Below, piece after piece: positions 1 to 7,473 of a stretch of DNA of 64,000 bases; position 1 is the stretch's first letter, and the number at the start of each line of letters is the position of its first letter. Source of the DNA: JAAELZ01 sp965223465 (lineage in GTDB: Bacteria; Pseudomonadota; Gammaproteobacteria; Arenicellales; Poriferihabitantaceae); assembly GCA_965223465.1 (NCBI GenBank), contig OZ245025.1, positions 2,108,001-2,172,000 of the forward strand, in the 5' to 3' direction. The notes beneath the pieces are model-generated. The model made no database searches. It saw only the letters and a list, made by a program, of their open reading frames with translations, and was not told the DNA's origin. The position numbers and the translations under genes were made by a program.

Positions 1-546
1 TACCGCAGTTAGCAATACCGGATCCCAGTTAACCAGCCGTTTACCACGATAAATAATACCCATATCATAGAGACGAACAAAAACCTGCTTGACGGCTTCA
101 CTCAGGCCCTCATCCATGGTGAAACGCTCATGCTCCCAATCACAAGACGCACCCATGCGGCGCAATTGCTGGGTGATCGTGCCACCTGATTGGGCTTTCC
201 ACTCCCATATTTTTTCGGTAAAAGCCTCACGACCATAATCGTGCCGGGTTTTACCCTCTTCGTTAATCAGGCGTTCAACCACCATCTGCGTCGCGATTCC
301 TGCATGGTCCATTCCAGGCTGCCACAAAGTGTTATCCCCCTGCATGCGGTGGTAGCGAATCAAGGTGTCCATAATCGTGTCCTGAAACGCATGCCCCATG
401 TGCAATCGCCCGGTAACGTTGGGGGGTGGAATCATGATGCAGTAAGCCTGACCCTTGCCAGAAGGCGCAAAATGGCCACCTGCCTCCCAGTATTGATACC
501 AGTTTTGTTCTATTTCGGCGGGCTGATAAGATTTTGCTAGGCTCAT
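1..546 (-). CDS. valS: valine--tRNA ligase, N-terminal part (cut by window start)
   Basis: This is the N-terminal 182 codons of a class I aminoacyl-tRNA synthetase that charges tRNA-Val in the cytoplasm. The ATG is at 544-546 and the frame stays open to base 1, so the rest of the gene lies outside the window. Visible family marks are an N-terminal AEIEQNWYQYWE stretch, the class I HIGH-type signature written PPPNVTGRLHMGHA, and the following QDTIMDTLIRYHRM and WQPGMDHAGIATQ blocks typical of ValS. It lies 49 bp downstream of holC on the same strand, the usual gammaproteobacterial pepA-holC-valS order, so it is probably the last gene of that operon. No convincing Shine-Dalgarno precedes the ATG, which suggests translation linked to holC. 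Identity is secure; only length is unknown. Confidence 0.97.
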   Translation of the reverse strand, partial: MSLAKSYQPAEIEQNWYQYWEAGGHFAPSGKGQAYCIMIPPPNVTGRLHMGHAFQDTIMDTLIRYHRMQGDNTLWQPGMDHAGIATQMVVERLINEEGKTRHDYGREAFTEKIWEWKAQSGGTITQQLRRMGASCDWEHERFTMDEGLSEAVKQVFVRLYDMGIIYRGKRLVNWDPVLLTAV

Positions 547-595
547 TTGGTTTTAATTAATTAGAAAATAACGACACTGCGGTACACAGTGCATA

Positions 596-1036
596 TTAAT
601 GATGCTGGATGTTATGTGTATTGAGTTCAGCGCCAGCTTCGCGCCACAGGGCGTAGCGTTTGCGTGCGGCTATTTTATGTGCATCTTCCGATGGTACCAA
701 CTCGGCCACTCGTGAAAACAAATTGTCCTGAATCTTCTCTTCTGGTTTTAAGTTGACCAGAAAATCAAAGTCATCAGCATTTTCCAGTGCTGGGCCAATA
801 CAAATTTTGTTCAGAGGATGGGTGGCCTGGGTGCGATTGGTAATTGCGTGGGGCACAAAACTGGTGTCGGAGGCAAGCCATAACTGCCGGTCTATTACCA
901 TCGCCTGCTCTGATGACTCGGCCAGCACGTAGGTGCGCAACCCTGCTTGATAAGCCTTGTTCAATAGCCGACAGGTATATTGGACAAGCATCTCCGGGGT
1001 AGCCTGATCGAACAAATAGTAATCCACTCTCATCAT
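596..1036 (-). CDS. holC: DNA polymerase III subunit chi
   Basis: This 146-residue protein matches the length and pattern of the chi subunit, which links the clamp loader (through psi) to single-strand binding protein at the replication fork. It opens MMRVDYYLFDQ and has the family's LLNKAYQAGLRTYVLAESSE and FVPHAI blocks, then a charged end with a lysine/arginine-rich ARKRYALWREAGAEL helix. The second methionine, at 1033, could be the true start; neither has a strong ribosome-binding site. It lies 18 bp after pepA and 49 bp before valS on the same strand, a conserved operon order that supports the call. Nothing looks truncated. Confidence 0.93.
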   Translation of the reverse strand: MMRVDYYLFDQATPEMLVQYTCRLLNKAYQAGLRTYVLAESSEQAMVIDRQLWLASDTSFVPHAITNRTQATHPLNKICIGPALENADDFDFLVNLKPEEKIQDNLFSRVAELVPSEDAHKIAARKRYALWREAGAELNTHNIQHH

Positions 1037-1054
1037 TAGGAAGTCGGCTGTAGT

Positions 1055-2575
1055 TTAAGCCTCTAGTGTGTCCAGCAAATACTGCACCAACAAACCTACC
1101 GGGCGCCCGGTTGCGCCTTTTTCTGTACCACTTTTCCACGCCGTTCCGGCGATATCCAAATGCGCCCAGCGATAATCTTCGGCAAAACGCTTTAAAAAAC
1201 AAGCCGCAGTTACCGCGCCAGCGAAACGGCCCCCAATATTGGCGACATCCGCAAAATTGCTTTTTAATTGCTGCTGATATTCATCCCAGACGGGCATGCG
1301 CCATGCTCTATCTCCCGCCGTTTTACCCGCCGCCAGGATGGCGTCTGCCAGCTCATCGTCATTACTAAACAAACCACTGGCCTGCTGCCCTAGCGCTATC
1401 ATGCAAGCACCGGTAAGTGTTGCAATATCGATCACCACAGCAGGTTTGAATTTTTCCACGTACGTCAAGGCGTCGCACAAAATCAAACGACCTTCCGCAT
1501 CGGTGTTCAAAATTTCAATGGTGAGGCCTTTCATGCTAGTGACCACATCACCCGGTTTATTGGCGGCGCCATCAGGCAGGTTCTCACTACTTGCAATCAC
1601 ACCCACCACATTCATCGGTAACTTAAGCTCACCCAGGGCACGCATCACCCCGAGCACGCTGGCCCCACCGCACATATCGAATTTCATTTCATCCATGGTC
1701 GCGGCGGGTTTTAAAGATATCCCGCCCGCGTCGAAAGTTAGCCCTTTACCTACCAGTACCACCGGTGGATGATCTTTGTCTACACCTTTGTATTCGATAG
1801 TAATCAACTTGGCCGGTTCGCGGCTTCCTTTTGAAACAGATAATAAAGCACCCATTTTTAGCCGTTTCATTCTGGCCTCATCCAGTACCGTGGTGGTCAT
1901 GGCATACTCTTTTCCCAGACTTTGTGCCGTTGTTGCCAGGAAGCTTGGTGTACAAACATTGCCCGGCATGTTGGCAAGATCTTTGCTTAGATTCGTCCCC
2001 TCACCGATTGCCTGACCGATCGCCACGCTTCTTTTTACTGTACCTTCGTCAACCTTATTATCTATTTGGAAATAATAATCTTCCGGTGTATTGGACTTGG
2101 TTTTATCATTTTTATCAGGCTTGGTTTTGGTATATTGATACTGAGCTGCATAGGCCGCTTCAACCCACCACTGGACAAATTGAGCTTGCCCCTCTAAATC
2201 AGCCTCTTTGGTTAACTCTGAAAAACCTTCCATCGAAACGGCAACGCTATCAATATCACGCTCGCCCAGCGTTTTAACTATGCTGATTAACAATTTTCGT
2301 GTTTTGGTGATATCCAGTTTGGCTGCATCCCCCAGCCCCACTACCATCAACTGCTTGCAAGCGAGGCCGGCAGGTTCAAATAAAACGTCTATGCGTTCAA
2401 GTTTAGCGTCTAGCTGGTTTCGCTCAATCAAACCACTCAATAGTTGGTCACTAGCTTCATCAATAGCTTGCCCCACGGTAGACAAACGGATCGACTTTTC
2501 CTGTTGGCTAATAAATACAATCAGGCAGCTCGCATCTATCTTATCGATAGACTGATGGACGACAGAAAACTTCAC
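1055..2575 (-). CDS. pepA: leucyl aminopeptidase (M17 family)
   Basis: This is a cytoplasmic di-zinc aminopeptidase that removes N-terminal residues from peptides. In some gammaproteobacteria PepA also acts as a DNA-binding regulator and recombination accessory factor. The M17 signature NTDAEGRLILCDALTY is intact, as is the upstream metal and catalytic block GKGLTFDAGGISLKP. The frame is open to 2602, but I chose the GTG at 2573-2575. A good GGAGGA ribosome site sits just upstream of it, and the resulting start VKFSVV fits the family's usual N terminus, giving 506 residues. It is the first gene of the pepA-holC-valS set and diverges from lptF across about 150 bp that must hold both promoters. 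Confidence 0.95.
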   Translation of the reverse strand: MKFSVVHQSIDKIDASCLIVFISQQEKSIRLSTVGQAIDEASDQLLSGLIERNQLDAKLERIDVLFEPAGLACKQLMVVGLGDAAKLDITKTRKLLISIVKTLGERDIDSVAVSMEGFSELTKEADLEGQAQFVQWWVEAAYAAQYQYTKTKPDKNDKTKSNTPEDYYFQIDNKVDEGTVKRSVAIGQAIGEGTNLSKDLANMPGNVCTPSFLATTAQSLGKEYAMTTTVLDEARMKRLKMGALLSVSKGSREPAKLITIEYKGVDKDHPPVVLVGKGLTFDAGGISLKPAATMDEMKFDMCGGASVLGVMRALGELKLPMNVVGVIASSENLPDGAANKPGDVVTSMKGLTIEILNTDAEGRLILCDALTYVEKFKPAVVIDIATLTGACMIALGQQASGLFSNDDELADAILAAGKTAGDRAWRMPVWDEYQQQLKSNFADVANIGGRFAGAVTAACFLKRFAEDYRWAHLDIAGTAWKSGTEKGATGRPVGLLVQYLLDTLEA

Positions 2576-2590
2576 TATTCCTCCAGGTGG
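2570..2590 (-). promoter_or_regulatory. Shine-Dalgarno site fixing the pepA GTG start
   Basis: On the minus strand, TGGAGGAATAGTG places a GGAGGA ribosome-binding site three bases before the GTG at 2573-2575. This favours the GTG over the ATG 27 bases upstream, and removes nine residues (MADSPPGGI) that have no counterpart in the family. Confidence 0.7.
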
Positions 2591-2678
2591 CGAATCTGCC
2601 ACATGATGTTATGATTCGGGTAAAATCTATTGGCTCAGCGTGAGACAAAATACCGACTTAACAGATTTATCTCACCGC

Positions 2679-2706
2679 TTGATCCTTTGTGACCTTAAAT
2701 TATATC
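2679..2706 (+). promoter_or_regulatory. candidate lptFG promoter
   Basis: TTGATC at 2679-2684 and TATATC at 2701-2706, spaced 16 bases apart, make a plausible but imperfect sigma-70 promoter about 20 bases before the lptF GTG. It is the best forward match in the pepA-lptF divergent region. The call rests on pattern only. Confidence 0.3.
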
Positions 2707-2724
2707 AAAGCAATTAAATAAATC

Positions 2725-3825
2725 GTGATAATTCACCGCGCCTTTGTACGTGAAGTCCTGCAAACCGTAGGTGCTGTCATGGCAATATTGGTGTCCATAT
2801 TTCTGGCAGTCCGGATCGTCAACATTTTGCGCGCAGCGGTGGAAGGAGACGCCCCCTTGGAAAGCGTTTTTACCCTGCTCATACTCAAATTGATCAGTAA
2901 TTTTAATATAATTATCCCTCTGGTCATGTTTGTTTCGATCTTGCTCGTCCAGAACCGTTGGTCGAGAGATAATGAAATGATTGTGATTAAGGCGTGTGGT
3001 GTGAGTACCGCAGCGTTTATTAAACCTGCAGCAATATTGGTGCTAATCGTGGGTGTGATTACCGCCATTTTTTCGCTTTATCTAGGCCCCCTTTCAGCAC
3101 AGATTGTTAAAACTATCGAAGAAGATTTCCGTAATCGATCTGATATCGCAGGCGTCGTGCCCGGTGTATTTACTGAAACCCGTAGTGGTCGAGGCGTATA
3201 CTTTGTAGAAAATTTTAATGAGGAGATCAAGCAGTATAAAGATGTGTTTGTCTATAATGGCGGCCAAAAAGAGGGGGTAGTGGTCGCCAATAATGGCTTT
3301 AAAACACTCGATCAATTCACTCAGGATGAATTTCTGGTCTTAAAAGACGGCACGCGATACGAGGGGGTTCCTGGAGAGGGCGAGTACGCGGTCATGAATT
3401 TTGAGACTTACGCCTTACGAATCAAGGAAAATCAGCGCACCCAATTCGCCTACCCTTTAAGCTCTTACTCGACCCCCAAATTACTTGAAAGTGATCATCG
3501 ATCTGCTATTAGTGAACTGCATTGGCGCATAGCGCACGTACTGGTCGTCCCCATAATGACACTGATGGCGCTTTCGTTTTCAAGCCTGACTTATCGCCAA
3601 TCACGCTTGCCCGGCATGCTACTCGCGCTTTTAAGTTACTTCGCCTATATCAACCTACTGGGTGTAGCCGTATCGATGGCCCGACGCGATGTGATTGATC
3701 CACATTGGGGTCTGTATTTCGTCCATGTGATTTTCGCACTATGGGCGATCTACCGCTTTATTGAAAAAAGCATCGATAGACCCTTGATTCCGTTGATAAA
3801 CAAGTTTCGCGCCCAAGCAAACTAA
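2725..3825 (+). CDS. lptF: LPS export ABC transporter permease LptF
   Basis: This 366-residue inner-membrane protein belongs to the YjgP/YjgQ family. With LptG it forms the transmembrane core of LptB2FG, which extracts lipopolysaccharide from the inner membrane and passes it to LptC and the periplasmic bridge. Hydrophobic segments are visible at about residues 11-33, 50-73, 97-125 and 265-345, flanking a hydrophilic periplasmic domain (about 130-260), as expected for the six-helix family. The start is a GTG at 2725-2727, inferred from the conserved II(H/F)R beginning. The TAA overlaps the lptG ATG as TAATG, so the two are translationally coupled. The pepA-lptF divergent arrangement is common in gammaproteobacteria. 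Confidence 0.94.
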   Translation: MIIHRAFVREVLQTVGAVMAILVSIFLAVRIVNILRAAVEGDAPLESVFTLLILKLISNFNIIIPLVMFVSILLVQNRWSRDNEMIVIKACGVSTAAFIKPAAILVLIVGVITAIFSLYLGPLSAQIVKTIEEDFRNRSDIAGVVPGVFTETRSGRGVYFVENFNEEIKQYKDVFVYNGGQKEGVVVANNGFKTLDQFTQDEFLVLKDGTRYEGVPGEGEYAVMNFETYALRIKENQRTQFAYPLSSYSTPKLLESDHRSAISELHWRIAHVLVVPIMTLMALSFSSLTYRQSRLPGMLLALLSYFAYINLLGVAVSMARRDVIDPHWGLYFVHVIFALWAIYRFIEKSIDRPLIPLINKFRAQAN

Positions 3826-4892
3826 TGGCGCTTCTTGAACGCTATCTAGGGCGCATCATTCTAAATCAGACCATGCTGGTCCTGATGGTGTTGCTGGGTT
3901 TATTCCTGTTCGTCAACTTTATCGACCAGCTAACCGATATTGGCCACGGCACATACAGCTTACCGGACGCAATCAGCTATGTGATCCTGACCGCCCCCCG
4001 CTTGTTATATGAGTTATTCCCGATGGCTGCTTTACTGGGTACCATCCTGGGTTTATCCATCCTGGCCAGCGATTCAGAATTGATTGTGATGCGCGCCAGC
4101 GGCATATCTATTATGCAAATTACTCGTGCGGTGCTTAAAACTGGGGGTTTGTTTGTCATCACCGCTATCTTAATTGGTGAGGTGGTCTCACCCTGGACAG
4201 AAACCCGAGCCGAGCGCAATCGGGCTGAAGCCCTCCAGGCCAATATCCAACAACAAACTAATTTTGGTTTGTGGATGCGCGATTCAACAACCTATGTCAA
4301 TGTTGGGGAAGTGCTGCCGGATTTAAGCCTGTTAAGAGTAAAAGTATTCGAATTTGACCAAAATAAAAAACTCAGGTCGTTAGTATTCGCAAAAGAAGGA
4401 GAGTTTAGAGACGGTGAATGGGTCATCAGCGACGTTACCCAAACTGTAATCGGTCTGGATGATCGCGCCACTCCGCAGCAATTGAAAAATGCTTATTGGA
4501 ACACCGATGTAACACCGCAGATTCTAACCGCTTTTTTGATTCAACCCGAGCAATTGTCCATTTGGCAGTTACGCGATTATATTCAGCATCTGTCAGAGAA
4601 CAGCCAAAAGACCGATGGTTATGAGCTGGCTTTCTGGAATAAATTAGTTCTACCACTGTCCATAGCAGTAATGATCATTCTGGCGATTCCATTTGTGTTT
4701 AGTAATTTACGTATGGGTAATCTGGGTAAAAACCTATTTATAGGCATCATGCTGGGGCTCGGTTTCCACGCCGCCAATAAAGTATTTGGATATGTGGTAT
4801 TAGCCTACGGCTTGCCACCCCTACTCGGTGCGACCCTGCCGGTTATCGTCTTTCTAAGCGTCGCCATAATATTTTTACGCCGGGTAGAGTAA
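3825..4892 (+). CDS. lptG: LPS export ABC transporter permease LptG
   Basis: This 355-residue partner of LptF opens with LERYLGRIILNQTM, typical of LptG, and shows the same architecture: membrane helices at about residues 13-35, 55-80, 100-122 and 265-352 around a soluble beta-rich periplasmic domain (about 125-255). The ILASDSELIVMRASGIS block is a conserved cytoplasmic coupling region of this family, which contacts the LptB ATPase. The ATG overlaps the lptF stop by one base. LptB and LptC are not in this window. The gene is intact and its role is well established. Confidence 0.94.
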   Translation: MALLERYLGRIILNQTMLVLMVLLGLFLFVNFIDQLTDIGHGTYSLPDAISYVILTAPRLLYELFPMAALLGTILGLSILASDSELIVMRASGISIMQITRAVLKTGGLFVITAILIGEVVSPWTETRAERNRAEALQANIQQQTNFGLWMRDSTTYVNVGEVLPDLSLLRVKVFEFDQNKKLRSLVFAKEGEFRDGEWVISDVTQTVIGLDDRATPQQLKNAYWNTDVTPQILTAFLIQPEQLSIWQLRDYIQHLSENSQKTDGYELAFWNKLVLPLSIAVMIILAIPFVFSNLRMGNLGKNLFIGIMLGLGFHAANKVFGYVVLAYGLPPLLGATLPVIVFLSVAIIFLRRVE

Positions 4893-4983
4893 AATAGTAT
4901 GCGGGTAGCTTATAAATAGCTGAATCTGCTTATTAATCTTAAATAAAATCATAACAAACACCTAACTATCTTAAATCAAGCAT

Positions 4984-5850
4984 ATGAACGATCCCAAAGT
5001 GTGTTTTATCGGCATGGGCGTGATGGGCGCGCCGATGGCGGGCCATCTGGTAAAAGCCGGATTAGAAACAACCGTATTTAATCATAGTGCTGAAAAAGCC
5101 AATGAATGGGCCGCAGAATATGGCGGCCAGGCAGCAGCGGATCTTCGATCAGCGGTTTCCGATGCAAACATTGTTTTTCTGTGTCTTGGTGATGACCAAA
5201 GCGTTGCATCTACGCTGATTAATGGTGGTGTGATTAGTGCGCTGAAGGAAAACTCCATTATCGTTGACCACACCACGACCTCGGCCAAACTGGCGAGACG
5301 CATGAGTCAGCAAGCCAGCAAAGCCGGAATTTATTACCTCGATGCCCCGGTTTCGGGGGGTGAAGCAGGCGCACAAAACGGTACGCTTACGGTTATGGCA
5401 GGCGGGGATCAGGCAGCGTTTGAACGCGCCAAACCGGTCATCGAACATTTTGCCCAAGCAGTCACCTGGATGGGAGAAAGTGGTAAAGGTCAATTGACCA
5501 AAATGGTCAACCAACTGTGTATTGCAGGCTTGGTGCAATCGCTTTCAGAAGGTATCGCATTTTCACAAAAAGCCGGGCTGGACACCAAGCGTGTACTGGA
5601 TGTGATCTCAAAAGGCGCGGCGCAAAGCTGGCAGATGGAGAATCGGGGCAAAACCATGATTGATCAGCAGTTTGATTTTGGTTTTGCGGTGGATCACATG
5701 CGCAAGGATTTGGGGCTGTGTCTTGCACAAGCCAAAGAAATCAGTGCCCAGGTTCCGATTGCTGAACTGGTAGATCAATTTTACGCTGAAATTCAACAAA
5801 TGGGTGGCGCACGTTGGGATACTTCCAGCCTGATCAAGCGATTAGTTTAA
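4984..5850 (+). CDS. NAD(P)-dependent beta-hydroxyacid dehydrogenase (GlxR/MmsB family)
   Basis: This 288-residue protein belongs to the 3-hydroxyisobutyrate / tartronate semialdehyde reductase superfamily. It has an N-terminal Rossmann motif (VCFIGMGVMGAPMAGHL), the substrate-binding signature DAPVSGGEAGAQNGTL, and the catalytic lysine region GQLTKMVNQ. The helical C-terminal half, with GAAQSWQMENRG and FDFGFAVDHMRKDL, is that of the same family. The substrate cannot be fixed from sequence alone: tartronate semialdehyde, 3-hydroxyisobutyrate, succinic semialdehyde and glyoxylate are all possible. It stands alone, 92 bp after lptG and about 280 bp before dsbC, and no glyoxylate or valine catabolic gene is adjacent. 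Confidence 0.88.
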   Translation: MNDPKVCFIGMGVMGAPMAGHLVKAGLETTVFNHSAEKANEWAAEYGGQAAADLRSAVSDANIVFLCLGDDQSVASTLINGGVISALKENSIIVDHTTTSAKLARRMSQQASKAGIYYLDAPVSGGEAGAQNGTLTVMAGGDQAAFERAKPVIEHFAQAVTWMGESGKGQLTKMVNQLCIAGLVQSLSEGIAFSQKAGLDTKRVLDVISKGAAQSWQMENRGKTMIDQQFDFGFAVDHMRKDLGLCLAQAKEISAQVPIAELVDQFYAEIQQMGGARWDTSSLIKRLV

Positions 5851-6006
5851 TTTAAGCGAACTAATTTTCTGCCCTGTGGTCTGTTAGATAATCAATCCAG
5901 CTGTAGCGCAACAAATTGACATTGCTATACGGATTAGAGAACACCAACCCATTACGGCAATGGCAGTAATATTGTGATTAGTCGCTATTTTGATAAACAC
6001 TTGGCT

Positions 6007-6012
6007 TATAAT
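6007..6012 (+). promoter_or_regulatory. candidate -10 box upstream of dsbC
   Basis: A consensus TATAAT followed by a GC-rich discriminator (CACGCGCCCG) lies about 115 bases before the dsbC ATG. No good -35 hexamer sits 16-18 bases upstream, so the promoter is tentative. Confidence 0.3.
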
Positions 6013-6129
6013 CACGCGCCCGCTACATAAGACACTGCCCCATTCATTAAAATCTAATGTTGGGGTGCTAACATTAATGTAACGAAGACTGCAACATCGT
6101 GCAGCATACCGTACGAAAAGGATATTATA

Positions 6130-6951
6130 ATGAACGCTCAAATATTTAAATTGATCAAACGCTTTACCTTGATTGGTATTGGCTGTACAACTCTTATCAC
6201 CAGCGTTAGCCAGGCCGACAACGCCGCAGAGATTCAAGCCGCGCTTACCGAAATTATTGGTCCACGTGGTGCAAGCGCAGAGGTTACAGCCTCTCCAATG
6301 ACCGACGTCTACCAAGCAGATATTGGTGGCCGTGTCGTATTTATCAGTAAAACCGGCAATCACATGTTACTCGGCGATGTTTTTGATATGCAACGCAAAG
6401 TCAGTCTATCAGAAGAAATCAAGCAGCAAAAAGCACTGGCAGTTATTGATGAGATAGACGAAGAAGAAATGATTGTGTTTGGACCAAAGGAAACCAAGCG
6501 TACCGTTACTGTGTATACCGATGTTGACTGCCCTTATTGTCGTAAACTTCACGAAGAAGTCCCTAAACTGATGGAAAGTGGGGTTAAGGTGCGTTATCTG
6601 TGGTATCCCCGCACGGGTGTGGGCACTCCGAGTTATGATAAGGCGGTTTCTATCTGGTGCGCTGAAGATCAAATCACCGCCATGGACGACGCCAAATTGA
6701 ACAATAAAATTGTCGATGCCAAGTGTGACCCCAACCCAGTGAGCGCACAATATACGTCAGGCCAAAAGGTAGGGGTAAGAGGCACGCCGACGATCGTGGT
6801 GGATGATGGAACCATAATAGGCGGCTATTTACCCGCCAAAGATCTCATCGCTAGTTTAGGGATCGCCCCCAAAAATCCAGTTGCTAAAACTAAAGGGCCC
6901 GTGGCGGATGATACCAGCGGGACGACTGAAAGCAATTCTAAAACGGAATAA
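6130..6951 (+). CDS. dsbC: thiol:disulfide interchange protein DsbC
   Basis: This is a periplasmic disulfide isomerase that reshuffles wrong disulfides and is kept reduced by DsbD. A signal peptide (basic start, hydrophobic run, cleavage after about residue 29 near VSQAD) is followed by the small N-terminal dimerisation domain and a C-terminal thioredoxin fold. The active site is CPYC (Cys134-Cys137) in the context VDCPYCRKLHEE. The cis-proline loop reads RGTPTIVVDDG, and a second cysteine pair (WCAEDQ, KCDPNP) matches the structural disulfide of DsbC. About 25 hydrophilic residues at the end (rich in K, T, S, D) extend past the usual fold. The ATG follows AAAAGGATATTATA, which contains an AAGGA site. 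Confidence 0.93.
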   Translation: MNAQIFKLIKRFTLIGIGCTTLITSVSQADNAAEIQAALTEIIGPRGASAEVTASPMTDVYQADIGGRVVFISKTGNHMLLGDVFDMQRKVSLSEEIKQQKALAVIDEIDEEEMIVFGPKETKRTVTVYTDVDCPYCRKLHEEVPKLMESGVKVRYLWYPRTGVGTPSYDKAVSIWCAEDQITAMDDAKLNNKIVDAKCDPNPVSAQYTSGQKVGVRGTPTIVVDDGTIIGGYLPAKDLIASLGIAPKNPVAKTKGPVADDTSGTTESNSKTE

Positions 6952-6970
6952 GCACCATTATTATATTGGA

Positions 6971-7003
6971 CAATAAAAACCGGCAACAAGCCGGTTTTTA
7001 TTG
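6971..7003. terminator. bidirectional rho-independent terminator between dsbC and fdxA
   Basis: A perfect 14-bp inverted repeat, CAATAAAAACCGGC and its complement, surrounds a 5-base loop (AACAA). The GC core is flanked by A-runs on the left and T-runs on the right, so it can end transcription from dsbC (plus) and from fdxA (minus), which converge here. Confidence 0.92.
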
Positions 7004-7017
7004 CATTCGCACAAGCC

Positions 7018-7341
7018 TTAGCGTTGCAATAGCTTCAATTTGTCTGGTTTCCCATCCCATTCATCCGCATCGGGTGGCGAATCTTTCATTTCAGTAATGA
7101 CCGGCCAGATTTGTGAGAGCTCTTCATTGAGTGCCAGAAATTCTTCTTGATCTGCGGGTAAATCATCTTCTGCAACAATCGCCTCGATGGGGCATTCTGG
7201 CTCGCACAGGCTGCAATCAATACATTCTTCCGGGTCAATGACTAAAAAATTCGGGCCCTCATGAAAACAATCAACCGGACATACTTCAACACAATCTGTA
7301 TGTTTGCAGTTAATACAATTTTCAAGAACGACGTATGTCAT
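7018..7341 (-). CDS. fdxA: seven-iron ferredoxin FdxA
   Basis: This small acidic cytoplasmic electron carrier (107 residues) holds one [3Fe-4S] and one [4Fe-4S] cluster. The cysteines fall exactly as in Azotobacter ferredoxin I. Cys9, Cys17 and Cys50 should bind the 3Fe cluster; Cys21, Cys40, Cys43 and Cys46 should bind the 4Fe cluster; Cys12 and Cys25 are extra. The C-terminal extension (WPVITEMKDSPPDADEWDG) is also typical. The ATG is preceded by CTGGAGATAATC, a good ribosome site. A promoter candidate lies at 7381-7408, so it is probably transcribed alone although mutS is upstream on the same strand. The electron partner is unknown. Confidence 0.94.
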   Translation of the reverse strand: MTYVVLENCINCKHTDCVEVCPVDCFHEGPNFLVIDPEECIDCSLCEPECPIEAIVAEDDLPADQEEFLALNEELSQIWPVITEMKDSPPDADEWDGKPDKLKLLQR

Positions 7342-7380
7342 GATTATCTCCAGATAAGATTGGCTGCAGCCCGAGCGGCT

Positions 7381-7408
7381 AATATAGGTATCAATCGTGA
7401 GTTTTCAA
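7381..7408 (-). promoter_or_regulatory. candidate fdxA promoter
   Basis: Read on the minus strand, TTGAAA (7403-7408), a 16-base spacer and TATATT (7381-7386) form a good sigma-70 promoter about 40 bases before the fdxA ATG. Inferred from pattern only. Confidence 0.5.
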
Positions 7409-7473
7409 GCAAAATATTATTGATTTGGCGATCATTTAGACTGATCTCCAACGGTGTTCGTTGGCTATCTGCT

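Noticed and set aside
190..540. 116-codon plus-strand open frame
   Set aside because: It is antisense to the clear ValS N terminus and has no recognisable protein pattern.
5884..6363. 159-codon minus-strand open frame over the dsbC start
   Set aside because: It overlaps the DsbC signal peptide and N-terminal domain on the opposite strand and looks like no protein family.
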